The notes under the pieces were generated by a model that worked only from the letters and a program-made list of their open reading frames with translations, was not told where the DNA came from and did not search any database. Below, piece by piece: positions 16,378 through 24,664 of a DNA stretch of 64,000 nucleotides (the first letter of the stretch is position 1; the number at the start of each line of letters is the position of its first letter). Origin of the DNA: Luteibacter sp. (GTDB lineage: Bacteria > Pseudomonadota > Gammaproteobacteria > Xanthomonadales > Rhodanobacteraceae); assembly GCF_009912395.1 (NCBI RefSeq), contig NZ_WNDO01000024.1, positions 1 through 64,000 on the forward strand. Reading direction: 5' to 3'. Both the position numbers and the translations under genes were made by a program.

Positions 16378-17934
16378 ATGCGTATCGTTTCCGCTTGGCC
16401 TATGGCGATCGCGGCGGGAGTCGCGTGTTTTCTTTCCAGCGCCTGCACGACGCATCTTGTCGCGGATCGCTCGGGCGCAGGACCGTTCATGGCGCTAGGG
16501 GCGTCGGGTCCTGCGGATGTGGGAGCCGTGTATGGGCTGCCCATGCTGCAGTTCCAGATGACGGTGCAACGCAGGCTGATCCAGTGCGAGGAGGGTGGGA
16601 AGCCGCGAATCCGCTTTTTGACCAAAGTGGATGTGCTTCCAAGCTATGTGGTCGGCGAGCGTTTTGTGGTCGATTACCAGGCGATGACTGGCTTGAGCAA
16701 GACATCGTCCTTCGAAATGCAGACGTTCGATAGTGGCACGCTCAAGAGCATCAACGCCGAAGTAGCGGATCAGACCAAAGGCATTCTCGGCAACGTTGTC
16801 GCCAGCGGCATCGGGTTGCTCAGCCTGTCTACGGGAACACCATTCAAGGTTCCCGGATACCACTCGCTTCCCCCACCCGGGTCGACTTACGTGTGCGATG
16901 AGTCGACGGTCGCCTTGCTGAAGGGTATCGAGGGCGGTACCGCCGACCTGAAAAAAGCCGCTGAGACATTGGGCGTCCTGAATGCCGAAATCAGCCGGGC
17001 GGAACGCCTTGCCGGTATGGCCGCCCTCACCGATGACATGAAGAAAGCGCTATCCGACAACCAGAAAAGCGCTGCCGAACAATCCAGGCGCGTGGAAGAG
17101 CTTGACAAGAATTTGGCATCACTCATGGACAAGGCCTCTGCCAGCGAGCAAATCGTATGGCCGCGGCGGATGGACGACCGGCTTTTGGACGCCTCACCGA
17201 ATGCTGCATCCGAACGCTTTTTGAAGGCATTGTTCAAGAAAGGTGATCATGGCTATTCCTCAGGCGAGTTGGCCGGGACGATGGCCCTTAAAGCGAAGCT
17301 GGTGGCGGTGACCGATCTGGTGGCTGTCCCATCGTGCAATCAAAGTGAAGACGGGTGCCGTCGTTTCCAGGTGAAAGATACTCACTCGGGTGGCCTTCTG
17401 TACCGGACGCCGGTACCCGCCCGCTTGCTGGTGTGCCAGGTGGCAAGCGATGCGGATTGCGATCTCGCAACAACGGCAGGCAAGCTGACCGGGGCATCCA
17501 ACGTCCTCGTCAGCGCGAGTGTGATGGCTCCGCAACTGGGTTCATTGCACGTCCTTCCTTATCGGAATGCAGCGTTCCAGAACAATGTCCTCAAGGTGTC
17601 CTTCAGGGAAGATGGAACGATTGCGCTTCTGGATTATGCAGACAAGGTCGCACGTGGTGCAGAGTTGTCGGGTGCGGTATCCCAGGGGCTGGCACAGGTG
17701 AGCGCGTACAAGGATGCCAAGCGACAGGCCAATATGAAGCAGCTCGATGACGAGGTGGATCGACTGGAGAAGAAAAAAAAGATCGATGACCTCAATACGC
17801 AGATGAGCCAAGGGGCGTCGGTATCCGATATGCAGGTCGAGACGGCGCGCCTGGACGCGAAGCTGGCCCTGTTGGAGACGCTTCGCAAAGTGGCCGATGC
17901 ACAAGCCGCGCTGGACAAGGTCGGATCGCCATGA
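16378..17934 (+). CDS. Lipoprotein with coiled coils, family not recognised
   Basis: This 518-residue protein has a lipoprotein signal peptide (lipobox LSSAC, lipidated Cys about residue 22), so it is anchored on a membrane facing the periplasm or outside. After the anchor comes a GAVYGLP segment that recalls the start of DUF4831-type proteins. A central helical region rich in Glu, Lys and Ala (about 185-270) and a C-terminal highly charged coiled coil (about 430-515) follow. There are several Cys pairs, such as CNQSEDGC. GGGAGG precedes ATG 16378. Its stop overlaps the matrixin-like gene by 4 bp (ATGA), so the two are co-translated. Base composition is visibly less GC-rich than its neighbours. 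Function unknown. Confidence 0.75.
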   Translation: MRIVSAWPMAIAAGVACFLSSACTTHLVADRSGAGPFMALGASGPADVGAVYGLPMLQFQMTVQRRLIQCEEGGKPRIRFLTKVDVLPSYVVGERFVVDYQAMTGLSKTSSFEMQTFDSGTLKSINAEVADQTKGILGNVVASGIGLLSLSTGTPFKVPGYHSLPPPGSTYVCDESTVALLKGIEGGTADLKKAAETLGVLNAEISRAERLAGMAALTDDMKKALSDNQKSAAEQSRRVEELDKNLASLMDKASASEQIVWPRRMDDRLLDASPNAASERFLKALFKKGDHGYSSGELAGTMALKAKLVAVTDLVAVPSCNQSEDGCRRFQVKDTHSGGLLYRTPVPARLLVCQVASDADCDLATTAGKLTGASNVLVSASVMAPQLGSLHVLPYRNAAFQNNVLKVSFREDGTIALLDYADKVARGAELSGAVSQGLAQVSAYKDAKRQANMKQLDDEVDRLEKKKKIDDLNTQMSQGASVSDMQVETARLDAKLALLETLRKVADAQAALDKVGSP

Positions 17935-18701
17935 ATAACCGCGGGAAGCGCGTCGACCGCCGAACGTCAGTTTGGATGTTCCTTGTCGGCGGTATCGCCG
18001 CGGGGTTGGCATTGCCATTATCGTTAGGCGCGCAGTCACGCCCGGCAGGCTCGATGGAGCTGATGAGAGGTTGGTGGCCGGATGCGCTCCGGTCCCGAAT
18101 GACGCCTCAAGGCGCCGTGAGGGTTTCAACGGTATGGAAGAAGCCTGGCTGGACCCCGGCGGGGGAAAAGCCCATCCATGTCTGCTGGGAGCGACTGCCC
18201 GATTCCACGCCGGAACAAAGAGCGTTGGTACGGGATGCCGTCGCCGGGACGTGGGCCAGTTATGGCATGGTGTCGTTCGTGGGCTGGGACGCTTGTAACG
18301 CAGGCGATCGAGGAATCCGCATCGGTATCGTGCGAAGCAATTCGCACACGATGCACCTGGGTAGTGGGCTCGACGGTGTTCCTGACGGCATGCAATTGCA
18401 GATGGATTTTTCCGGGGCAGATGAGTGCGAGCATCGCAACGATTTCTGTGTTCGCGCCACCGCGGTACATGAATTCGGTCATGCGTTGGCATTGACACAC
18501 GAGCAGAATCGTCCCGATGCACCCGCCTGGTGTCGCTCCGAGTTCGCGGAGACGGAATGGTGGGCCATTCCGGATTCGAATATAACTACCTATGATCCTC
18601 AGTCGATCATGAATTACTGTAATGCTCATTGGAATAACGAAGGCCTGCTCAGCGCACGGGATATCGAAACCGTGGGCGTTCTCTACGGTGCCCGTCGCTG
18701 A
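17931..18701 (+). CDS. Matrixin-like zinc metalloprotease (metzincin), exported
   Basis: This 256-residue protein has an N-terminal hydrophobic export segment (MFLVGGIAAGLALPLSLGA, about residues 16-34) and then a metzincin catalytic domain. HEFGHALALTHEQ carries the three zinc His and the catalytic Glu (HExxHxxxxxH), and SIMNYC is the Met-turn. The usual Gly of HExxHxxGxxH is Leu here. Four or more Cys in the mature part suggest disulphides and a periplasmic or secreted location. It probably cleaves peptides, but the substrate is unknown. The 4-bp overlap with the lipoprotein gene points to a functional pair, for instance protease and membrane-anchored partner or inhibitor. Confidence 0.82.
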   Translation: MNNRGKRVDRRTSVWMFLVGGIAAGLALPLSLGAQSRPAGSMELMRGWWPDALRSRMTPQGAVRVSTVWKKPGWTPAGEKPIHVCWERLPDSTPEQRALVRDAVAGTWASYGMVSFVGWDACNAGDRGIRIGIVRSNSHTMHLGSGLDGVPDGMQLQMDFSGADECEHRNDFCVRATAVHEFGHALALTHEQNRPDAPAWCRSEFAETEWWAIPDSNITTYDPQSIMNYCNAHWNNEGLLSARDIETVGVLYGARR

Positions 18702-18718
18702 GGCAGGCCTGTTGGTCT

Positions 18719-20275
18719 CTAATTCATCGGCATGGCAACGTCGTGCAGTGCGAGGGTCAAGGCTGCCGCTGGATCAGAGGGCATGCCAGGGCTTCGCCAC
18801 GCCACGATACCGTCCGGGCGTATGAGAGTCGCCCCCGTCGCGTCGATGCCGAAACACGATGCAAGAGTGACATGCCCTGGAAAAACGATGTCCTCGCCGA
18901 TCCTCACCGTAATGATGTCCGCCTCTGGCATGACGGCGCATGCAGCGGACCACCGTTCGTCCTCAAAGAGCAGAACCCATCCTTTGCCGAAAAGATCGAG
19001 TGTCGAGAGGGTCCGTTCGCCCTGTGTTATCCAGATATGCGGGGCGCGTGTTCCGGGTTGCCCTTGCCATGCATCGGGATGCGCCGCCGGTGGTAATTCC
19101 GGGCCTGCACCGATGATGGCCTCCGAGCGAAGCAGTTGGCCCAACTCCATCGCTTCGTCGCCGAGTATGGTTTCGTCCTTCAATGCATGATCGGTCCAGC
19201 GCGCGTAGTCCGGGCGGGCGAAGGTCTGCTGGTGGCGAAGCCAGCCGATGGGTTGGCGTTCCGCGCTATAGGTTTCCAGGAGTCGTGGCGATGATGCCCC
19301 CCGGAGCACGCGGTCCAGCTTCCACGCCAGGTTGTAGGCATCGTCGATGCCCGTGTTCGCGCCGAAGCCGCCCCGCGTCGGTGGCAACTGATGCGCGGCG
19401 TCGCCGGCCAGGAAGATCCGGCCCTCGCTGTAGCGTTCGGCGATCAATCCTGCCATGACCCAGCGCCCGGTGGTGATGATGCTGAAGTCGGCATCATCGC
19501 TGCCCAGGGCGCGACGCACGGATGCTTCGAGTTCGGCCGTGTCGCGCTCGCGATCGTCGTCGAACATCAGCACCCAGCGTCCATCGCCATAGGTGGTGAG
19601 GAAGGCATGGAATCCGTCCTGGTTTATCTCGAACTGCTGGATGCCGCGTTCAAGGTATCGATCGGCCTCGGCGCAGCGGAACAAGACGCTGCGCAGCGTC
19701 CGCAGGTACCCGACACCCTGGCGACGAATGCCAAGTGCTTCGCGGATGCCGCTGTCCGCGCCATCGGCCGCGATCAGGTAGGCACCGCGGAGCGTCTCTT
19801 CTTGCCCGGTGTCCCGGTCGCGCACGACGACGGTCACGCCGTCTTGGTCCTGGACGAAGGAAAGCATCTCGCAGCCGAGGCGAAACAGCGCCCCACGTTC
19901 CCGGGCGGTGTCGCGCAGGATCGGTTCGAGCTTGTCCTGTGGAATCGCAGCGCCCGTGCAAGGCGATACCTCACCGCGACGTTCGTCGGGCTGGCCGGGT
20001 GTCCATGGCGTCTCGTCGTGCCAGGTGCCGGCTAGGCTTTCCACGCGTGCGCGGCGCAGGCGGGTACCGGGGGCGACTTGCGGCACCGCGTCGCCCAGGC
20101 CGACTGCGCGGAAGTATTCGAGCGTGCGCTCGGTGAAGCCCATCGCGCGTGGATGTGGTGAGCTGCCGTGGTGCTTGTCGACGACGATGTTGGCGACGCC
20201 GCGCGAGGACAGGAACAGGGAGGCGGACAGGCCGACGAGGCTGCCGCCGATGATGATGACTTGCGTGTGCTGCAT
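18719..20275 (-). CDS. FAD-dependent aromatic hydroxylase-like monooxygenase
   Basis: This 518-residue group A flavoprotein has the FAD_binding_3 domain (IIIGGSLVGLSASLFLSSRG at residues 7-26; ADGADSGIRE; GDAAHQLPPTRGGFGANTGI). A C-terminal thioredoxin-like domain ends it (about 400-518), as in MhpA and polyketide hydroxylases such as PgaE/RdmE. Such enzymes put an oxygen on phenolic or polyketide rings with NAD(P)H and O2. ATG 20275 is set by the family N-terminus. It is preceded by an unusual 289-bp leader with two inverted repeats and converges with the matrixin gene. Substrate unknown. Confidence 0.87.
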   Translation of the reverse strand: MQHTQVIIIGGSLVGLSASLFLSSRGVANIVVDKHHGSSPHPRAMGFTERTLEYFRAVGLGDAVPQVAPGTRLRRARVESLAGTWHDETPWTPGQPDERRGEVSPCTGAAIPQDKLEPILRDTARERGALFRLGCEMLSFVQDQDGVTVVVRDRDTGQEETLRGAYLIAADGADSGIREALGIRRQGVGYLRTLRSVLFRCAEADRYLERGIQQFEINQDGFHAFLTTYGDGRWVLMFDDDRERDTAELEASVRRALGSDDADFSIITTGRWVMAGLIAERYSEGRIFLAGDAAHQLPPTRGGFGANTGIDDAYNLAWKLDRVLRGASSPRLLETYSAERQPIGWLRHQQTFARPDYARWTDHALKDETILGDEAMELGQLLRSEAIIGAGPELPPAAHPDAWQGQPGTRAPHIWITQGERTLSTLDLFGKGWVLLFEDERWSAACAVMPEADIITVRIGEDIVFPGHVTLASCFGIDATGATLIRPDGIVAWRSPGMPSDPAAALTLALHDVAMPMN

Positions 20276-20564
20276 GGGATACGCCCTTGGAATGAAGCCG
20301 CATGCGCGGCAAGGGGCGTTGTCGGATTCGGACGGGCGCGGGCGAGCGGAAAGGCGTGGGTCGAAGGCGTGCCATCCGGTCGTCGCCTCCGACAGAAAAC
20401 GGCATACGCCCGCCTTCTGTCGTGGTCCGCGGCCCCTGCGGGCTGGATTGTGGCTTTCCTTGAGGAGGAAAGCTGACCGGGGCTCACCACGCCGGTCCAC
20501 CATTTTCGACCTGCGCAGGATAGCAGAAGGCACGGACGGCGCCAGGCCGTCCGTGCCACGGCGT
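20276..20564 (-). promoter_or_regulatory. Long leader of the aromatic hydroxylase gene
   Basis: This 289-bp stretch has no convincing gene. It holds CGACAGAA-N17-TTCTGTCG (20390-20422) and a hairpin GCTTTCCT-TGAGG-AGGAAAGC (20453-20473), both perfect, between the SDR terminator and the hydroxylase ATG. They may be an operator and a leader structure; no -35/-10 pair was convincing. Confidence 0.35.
20529..20557 (-). terminator. Hairpin after the SDR gene
   Basis: GGCACGGACGGC-GCCAG-GCCGTCCGTGCC is a perfect 12-bp GC-rich stem with a 5-base loop, 8 bp past the SDR stop. A weak T-rich TTCTGCT follows on the minus strand. It is a likely intrinsic terminator. Confidence 0.6.
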
Positions 20565-21458
20565 TCAGCCGCGGAAGTAATGCAACGCCATGTCGTCGAG
20601 CAGTCCGGGGTGTCCCGCCTCGCTCCAGCCGAGGGCTTCCCGGGTCTTCGCCGATGCGGTGGGCACGTCCAGGCCGGTGAAGCGAGCGAACCAGCCGAAG
20701 TGCGCGGCGACATCGTCGCCATCCAGGCGCTTCACGGGCACGCCCAGCCCTTGGCCGATCGCTTCGGCGATATCGCGGAACGGCACGCCCTGTTCGGTAA
20801 CGGCGTGGTACCGCGCACCACGCGTGCCGCGCTCGACGGCGAGGCGATAGACGCGGGCGGCGTCGAAACGATGCACGGCGGGCCAGTGGTTCGAACCGTC
20901 GCCGACATAGGCGGCGAGGCCTTTTTCGCGTGCCGTGTTCACGAGGATGGGCACAAAACCGTGATCGCCATCGCCGTGCACCGTGGGCGGCAGGCGCACC
21001 ACCATGGCGTTGATGCCGCGTGCGGCGACTGCCTCGGCGGTGGCTTCGGACGCGCGTGGATAGGCGGCCGAGACGGGCAGGGACGGCGAGTCCTCGGTGG
21101 CCAGGCGGCCGGACTCCATGTGGCCCACGCCGGAGGTGATGACGAACGGCTTGTTCGTTCCCTGCAATGCCTCGCCGATCGCCTCGATGGCACGCCGATC
21201 CAGCTCGCAGTTGTCGAGGAAGCGGGAGAAGTCGTGATTGAAGGCGGTATGGATCACGGCATCCGCGCCGGTGGCGCCCTGGCGCAGGCTGTCGAGGTCT
21301 TCGAGCGAGCCGCGGACGACGTGGGCACCGGATTGGGCGAGGGCGGCGGCGCTGGCGTCGGAGCGCACGAGGCCGGACACCTCGTGGCCGTTGGCGAGCA
21401 ATTCCTTCACGACGGCGGAGCCGACGAATCCCGTGGCACCGGTAACGAAAACATGCAT
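20565..21458 (-). CDS. NAD(P)-binding SDR, atypical/extended (NAD-dependent epimerase-like)
   Basis: This 297-residue protein begins MHVFVTGATGFVGSAVVKEL, the extended/atypical SDR nucleotide-binding motif. It goes on with VIHTAFNHDFS and VVRLPPTVHGDGDHGF. The usual YxxxK has become YPRASEATAE, with the Tyr kept but Ser at the Lys position, a feature of this branch of predicted reductases or epimerases. It is a common partner of MmyB-type XRE regulators, and one is divergent 94 bp away. Function beyond NAD(P) use is unknown. Confidence 0.82.
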   Translation of the reverse strand: MHVFVTGATGFVGSAVVKELLANGHEVSGLVRSDASAAALAQSGAHVVRGSLEDLDSLRQGATGADAVIHTAFNHDFSRFLDNCELDRRAIEAIGEALQGTNKPFVITSGVGHMESGRLATEDSPSLPVSAAYPRASEATAEAVAARGINAMVVRLPPTVHGDGDHGFVPILVNTAREKGLAAYVGDGSNHWPAVHRFDAARVYRLAVERGTRGARYHAVTEQGVPFRDIAEAIGQGLGVPVKRLDGDDVAAHFGWFARFTGLDVPTASAKTREALGWSEAGHPGLLDDMALHYFRG

Positions 21459-21552
21459 GGTGGAACTCCCATCGGTGGTCGATGGCGTTACTCTTGTGCC
21501 ATGGCTTATCGGGGTAAAGTAGTGACGGTATACGGGTATAAGGACTAACAGG

Positions 21553-22389
21553 ATGGCGACGACACCCGAATCTGTCGATCTGCTCGGCGCGTTCCTTAAA
21601 GACCGTCGGGCGAAACTCGATCCGGTGGCGCTGGGTTTCCAGACCTCACGCCGCCGCACGCCCGGCCTGCGCCGCGAAGAAGTGGCGCAAAGGGCGAGCA
21701 TCAGCGCGACCTGGTACACCTGGCTGGAACAGGGGCGTGGCGGTGCGCCTTCCGCCGATGTGCTCGAACGCATCGCCCAGGCCCTGATGTTGACCGACGC
21801 CGAGCGCGAACACCTTTTCCTGCTGGCCCTGGGCCGACCACCCGAAGTGCGCTACCTGCCCACCGAGGGCGTGACGCCACGCCTGCAACGCGTGCTCGAC
21901 GCTTTCTCGCAAGGCCCTGCCTTCGTAAAGACCGCGATGTGGGACGTGGTGGCCTGGAACCGCGCAGCGACCGTCGTGCTCACCGACTACGGCAAATTGC
22001 CCCCGGAAAAGCGGAACATCCTTCGCCTGGTCTTCCAGGAAAACCGCGTGCGCGATGCGCAATTCGACTGGGAGGGCGTTGCGCGCTTCGTCGTGGCGGC
22101 GTTCCGTGCCGACGTCGCCCGGGTGGGCATGGCCTCGAAGGTGGAGGGTTTCATCGACGAGTTGCGCACCACCAGTCCCGAATTCGACGCGATCTGGCGC
22201 AGCAACGACGTGCGCGGCTACGGTGACGGACTCAAGCGATTGCGACACGAACTGCTTGGCCCCATGAGCTTCGAGTACTCGTCGTTCATCGTGGATGGTC
22301 GGCCGGATCTCAGCCTCGTGGTGTACAACCCGGCGACGCCGGAAGACGCGCAACGCCTCGCCTCGTTGATGAAGGATATGCCCGGCTGA
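21553..22389 (+). CDS. XRE-type regulator with MmyB-like ligand-binding domain
   Basis: This 278-residue protein has an N-terminal helix-turn-helix (GLRREEVAQRASISATWYTWLEQGR, near residues 40-64) and a C-terminal MmyB-like PAS-type domain (VKTAMWDVVAWNRAATVVLTDY; FRADVARVG). In MmyB relatives this domain binds a fatty acid. The RRRTPGLRREEVA motif is the family signature. It is divergent from the SDR gene at 20565-21458, the usual arrangement where the regulator represses the neighbouring oxidoreductase. A TATAC-GG-GTATA dyad lies just upstream of its start. Confidence 0.9.
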   Translation: MATTPESVDLLGAFLKDRRAKLDPVALGFQTSRRRTPGLRREEVAQRASISATWYTWLEQGRGGAPSADVLERIAQALMLTDAEREHLFLLALGRPPEVRYLPTEGVTPRLQRVLDAFSQGPAFVKTAMWDVVAWNRAATVVLTDYGKLPPEKRNILRLVFQENRVRDAQFDWEGVARFVVAAFRADVARVGMASKVEGFIDELRTTSPEFDAIWRSNDVRGYGDGLKRLRHELLGPMSFEYSSFIVDGRPDLSLVVYNPATPEDAQRLASLMKDMPG

Positions 22390-22392
22390 CGA

Positions 22393-23286
22393 TCAAGCCG
22401 CGTCGCAAGCCTCGCGCACGCAGGCGCGTACCCAGGCGTGCACGCTGTCGCCGTCCATGCGCGGATGCCAGAGCATCGAGATGGTCATTTCGCGCAAGGC
22501 GACGGGCAGCGCGAAGGTATGCATGCCGTCGCGCAGCGCGCGGGTATGTTTCTCCGGCACGGTGGCGACCAGGTCGGAGTCGCGCGCAAGCGCGATGGCG
22601 GGGCCGAAACCGCTGACGATGGTGGCGATGTCGCGACGCATGCCATGGGCGGCCAGCGCATCGTCGATCACGCCCCGTTCCAGTTCGCGTCGCGAGACCA
22701 GCACATGCCGCGCGGCGGCGTAGCGTTCCGCACTGGGCTTGCCCCTGGCGAGGGGGTGGCCGGGGCGCACGACACCCACGAAGCGATCGTCGAAGAGCAT
22801 CCGCGTGCGGATCTCCGGACTGGTGCTGGTGCCGGCGACACCGGTCTCCAGATCGACGCTGCCGTCGCGCAAGGGGGCGCTTCCCTTGCGTACCTTCTGG
22901 ATGAAACGCAGGCGAAGACCTGGCGCGTCACGATTTACGCGAGCGATCAACGTGGCGCCGAAGCTTTCCACGAAGCCGTCGCTGCAAAGTATCGTGAACG
23001 TGCGAACCACGCACGAGAGATCCGGTGCATGCGCGGGGCGAAGCACGTCGTCGGCGTCGCGCACCAACTGGGCGACGCGCTCGCGGAGTTCCAGTGCGCG
23101 TGGCGAGGGAACCAGCTTGCTGCCCGCGCGCACGAGCAGGGGATCGCCCGTGGCCTCGCGCAGGCGGGCGAGGGCGCGACTCATCGCCGAGGGACTGAGC
23201 CGCAGGCGTCGCGCGGCGGCGGCCACGCTGCCCTCGGCGAGCAGGACGTCGAGGGTGAGCAGCAGGTTGAGGTCGGGCTGCGACAT
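22393..23286 (-). CDS. LysR-family transcriptional regulator
   Basis: This 297-residue LysR protein opens PDLNLLLTLDVLLAEGSVAA, with the HTH RLRLSPSAMSRALARLRE and an effector domain from about residue 90. It is clearly a paralogue of the LysR at 29201-30100, which shares most of the first 80 residues. It is divergent from the MFS transporter gene, 124 bp between starts, and is its probable regulator. The start at ATG 23286 gives the conserved N-terminus. Its end is 3 bp from the end of the MmyB-type regulator gene. Confidence 0.9.
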   Translation of the reverse strand: MSQPDLNLLLTLDVLLAEGSVAAAARRLRLSPSAMSRALARLREATGDPLLVRAGSKLVPSPRALELRERVAQLVRDADDVLRPAHAPDLSCVVRTFTILCSDGFVESFGATLIARVNRDAPGLRLRFIQKVRKGSAPLRDGSVDLETGVAGTSTSPEIRTRMLFDDRFVGVVRPGHPLARGKPSAERYAAARHVLVSRRELERGVIDDALAAHGMRRDIATIVSGFGPAIALARDSDLVATVPEKHTRALRDGMHTFALPVALREMTISMLWHPRMDGDSVHAWVRACVREACDAA

Positions 23287-23410
23287 GCGCGGACGATAGC
23301 ATGCGACATGGCGTGGGACGCACGAGGTCAATGCGGATGACGCGCCTTCCGCCATGCGCGTACCGGCACTACCTTGCGGTCATACCCCTGTAGCGAGATA
23401 TCCCTTGAAC

Positions 23411-24664
23411 ATGCCTTCCGTGACCGGAGACCTCTCCGGGCAGCGAACCCGTGCGCCTTCCGCACGATGGGCGCTGGCGACGCTGTCGCTTTCCATGCTG
23501 ATGTCCTCCCTGGGCACGAGCATCGCCAACGTGGCGCTGCCGACGTTCGCCGAGGTGTTCCATACGCATTTCCACGATGTCCAGGGCGTCGTGGTCACCT
23601 ACCTGGTCGCAGTCACCGTGCTTGTCGTCTTCGCGGGACGGCTGGGTGATCGCATGGGACATCGCCGCCTCCTGCTGGGTGGCCTGTCGCTCTATACGGC
23701 GGCATCGCTGCTCTGTGGCATGGTGTCGTCGCTGCCGTGGCTGCTGTTGGCGAGGACGCTGCAAGGTGCCGGCGCTGCTGTGATGATGGCGCTGACAATG
23801 GCCTTCGTGGCGGGCACCGTACCGAAGGAGCGGATCGGGCGTGCCATGGGCTGGCTGGGTACGACGTCGGCCATCGGCACGGCGTTGGGGCCTTCGCTTG
23901 GCGGCTTGCTGATCGCGACGCTGGGTTGGCGGGCGATCTTCCTCGTCACTGTGCCACTGGGGCTGGTGACGCTGGTGCTGGCCTGGTGCCACCTGCCGTC
24001 GGACGATGCCCATCGACACCACGCGATGACACCGCTGCTTGACCTGTCGCTGTTGCGCGACCATCGGCTTGCCGTGGGCTGCGTGACGAACCTGTTGGTC
24101 ACGACGGTGATGATCGCGACGCTCGTCGTCGGACCGTTCTACATGTCGGTCGGCCTGGGGCTCGCCACGGCAGGCGTCGGGCTGGCGATGTCCTGCGGTC
24201 CGGTGGTCTCTGCCATCACCGGCTTCCTCGCGGGGCATCTCGTGGACCGCCATGGTGCCAGCCGCGTGGGCGTTCTCGCGCTGGTACTCATGGTGATCGG
24301 GGCGGCGACCCTGGCGGCCGTTCCCTTGCGCTTGGGTATCGTCGGCTACCTGTTGCCGCTGCTGGTGATGACATTTGGCTACGCGACCTTCCAGGCGGCG
24401 AACAATACCGCCGTGATGGCCGGCGTCGCAGCGCACGGACGCGGCCTCGTGTCGGGCCTGCTCAACCTGTCGCGCAATCTCGGCCTCGTGATCGGCGCGT
24501 CCGCGCTGGGCGCCGTCTTCGCGTTCGGCGTGGGGCGCGAGGATATCGCCGCAGCGCAGCCCGGTGCCGTGGCGACCGGGATGCACCTGACCTTCGCGGT
24601 ATCCGCGGTGTTGCTCAGCGTGGCGTTGGCCTGCGCGGGGCTTGCGATGCGGAAGCCTCGTTGA
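23411..24664 (+). CDS. MFS transporter, DHA-type drug exporter
   Basis: This 417-residue integral membrane protein has about 12 hydrophobic segments. The MFS signature loop GRLGDRMGHRRLLLGG lies between TM2 and TM3. Motif C-like glycines in TM5 (GTTSAIGTALGPSLGG) mark an antiporter of drugs against protons. N-terminal SLGTSIANVALPTF is the DHA2/EmrB-like TM1. The divergent LysR gene is the likely controller. Its last 50 bp overlap the end of the convergent outer-membrane channel gene. Confidence 0.9.
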   Translation: MPSVTGDLSGQRTRAPSARWALATLSLSMLMSSLGTSIANVALPTFAEVFHTHFHDVQGVVVTYLVAVTVLVVFAGRLGDRMGHRRLLLGGLSLYTAASLLCGMVSSLPWLLLARTLQGAGAAVMMALTMAFVAGTVPKERIGRAMGWLGTTSAIGTALGPSLGGLLIATLGWRAIFLVTVPLGLVTLVLAWCHLPSDDAHRHHAMTPLLDLSLLRDHRLAVGCVTNLLVTTVMIATLVVGPFYMSVGLGLATAGVGLAMSCGPVVSAITGFLAGHLVDRHGASRVGVLALVLMVIGAATLAAVPLRLGIVGYLLPLLVMTFGYATFQAANNTAVMAGVAAHGRGLVSGLLNLSRNLGLVIGASALGAVFAFGVGREDIAAAQPGAVATGMHLTFAVSAVLLSVALACAGLAMRKPR

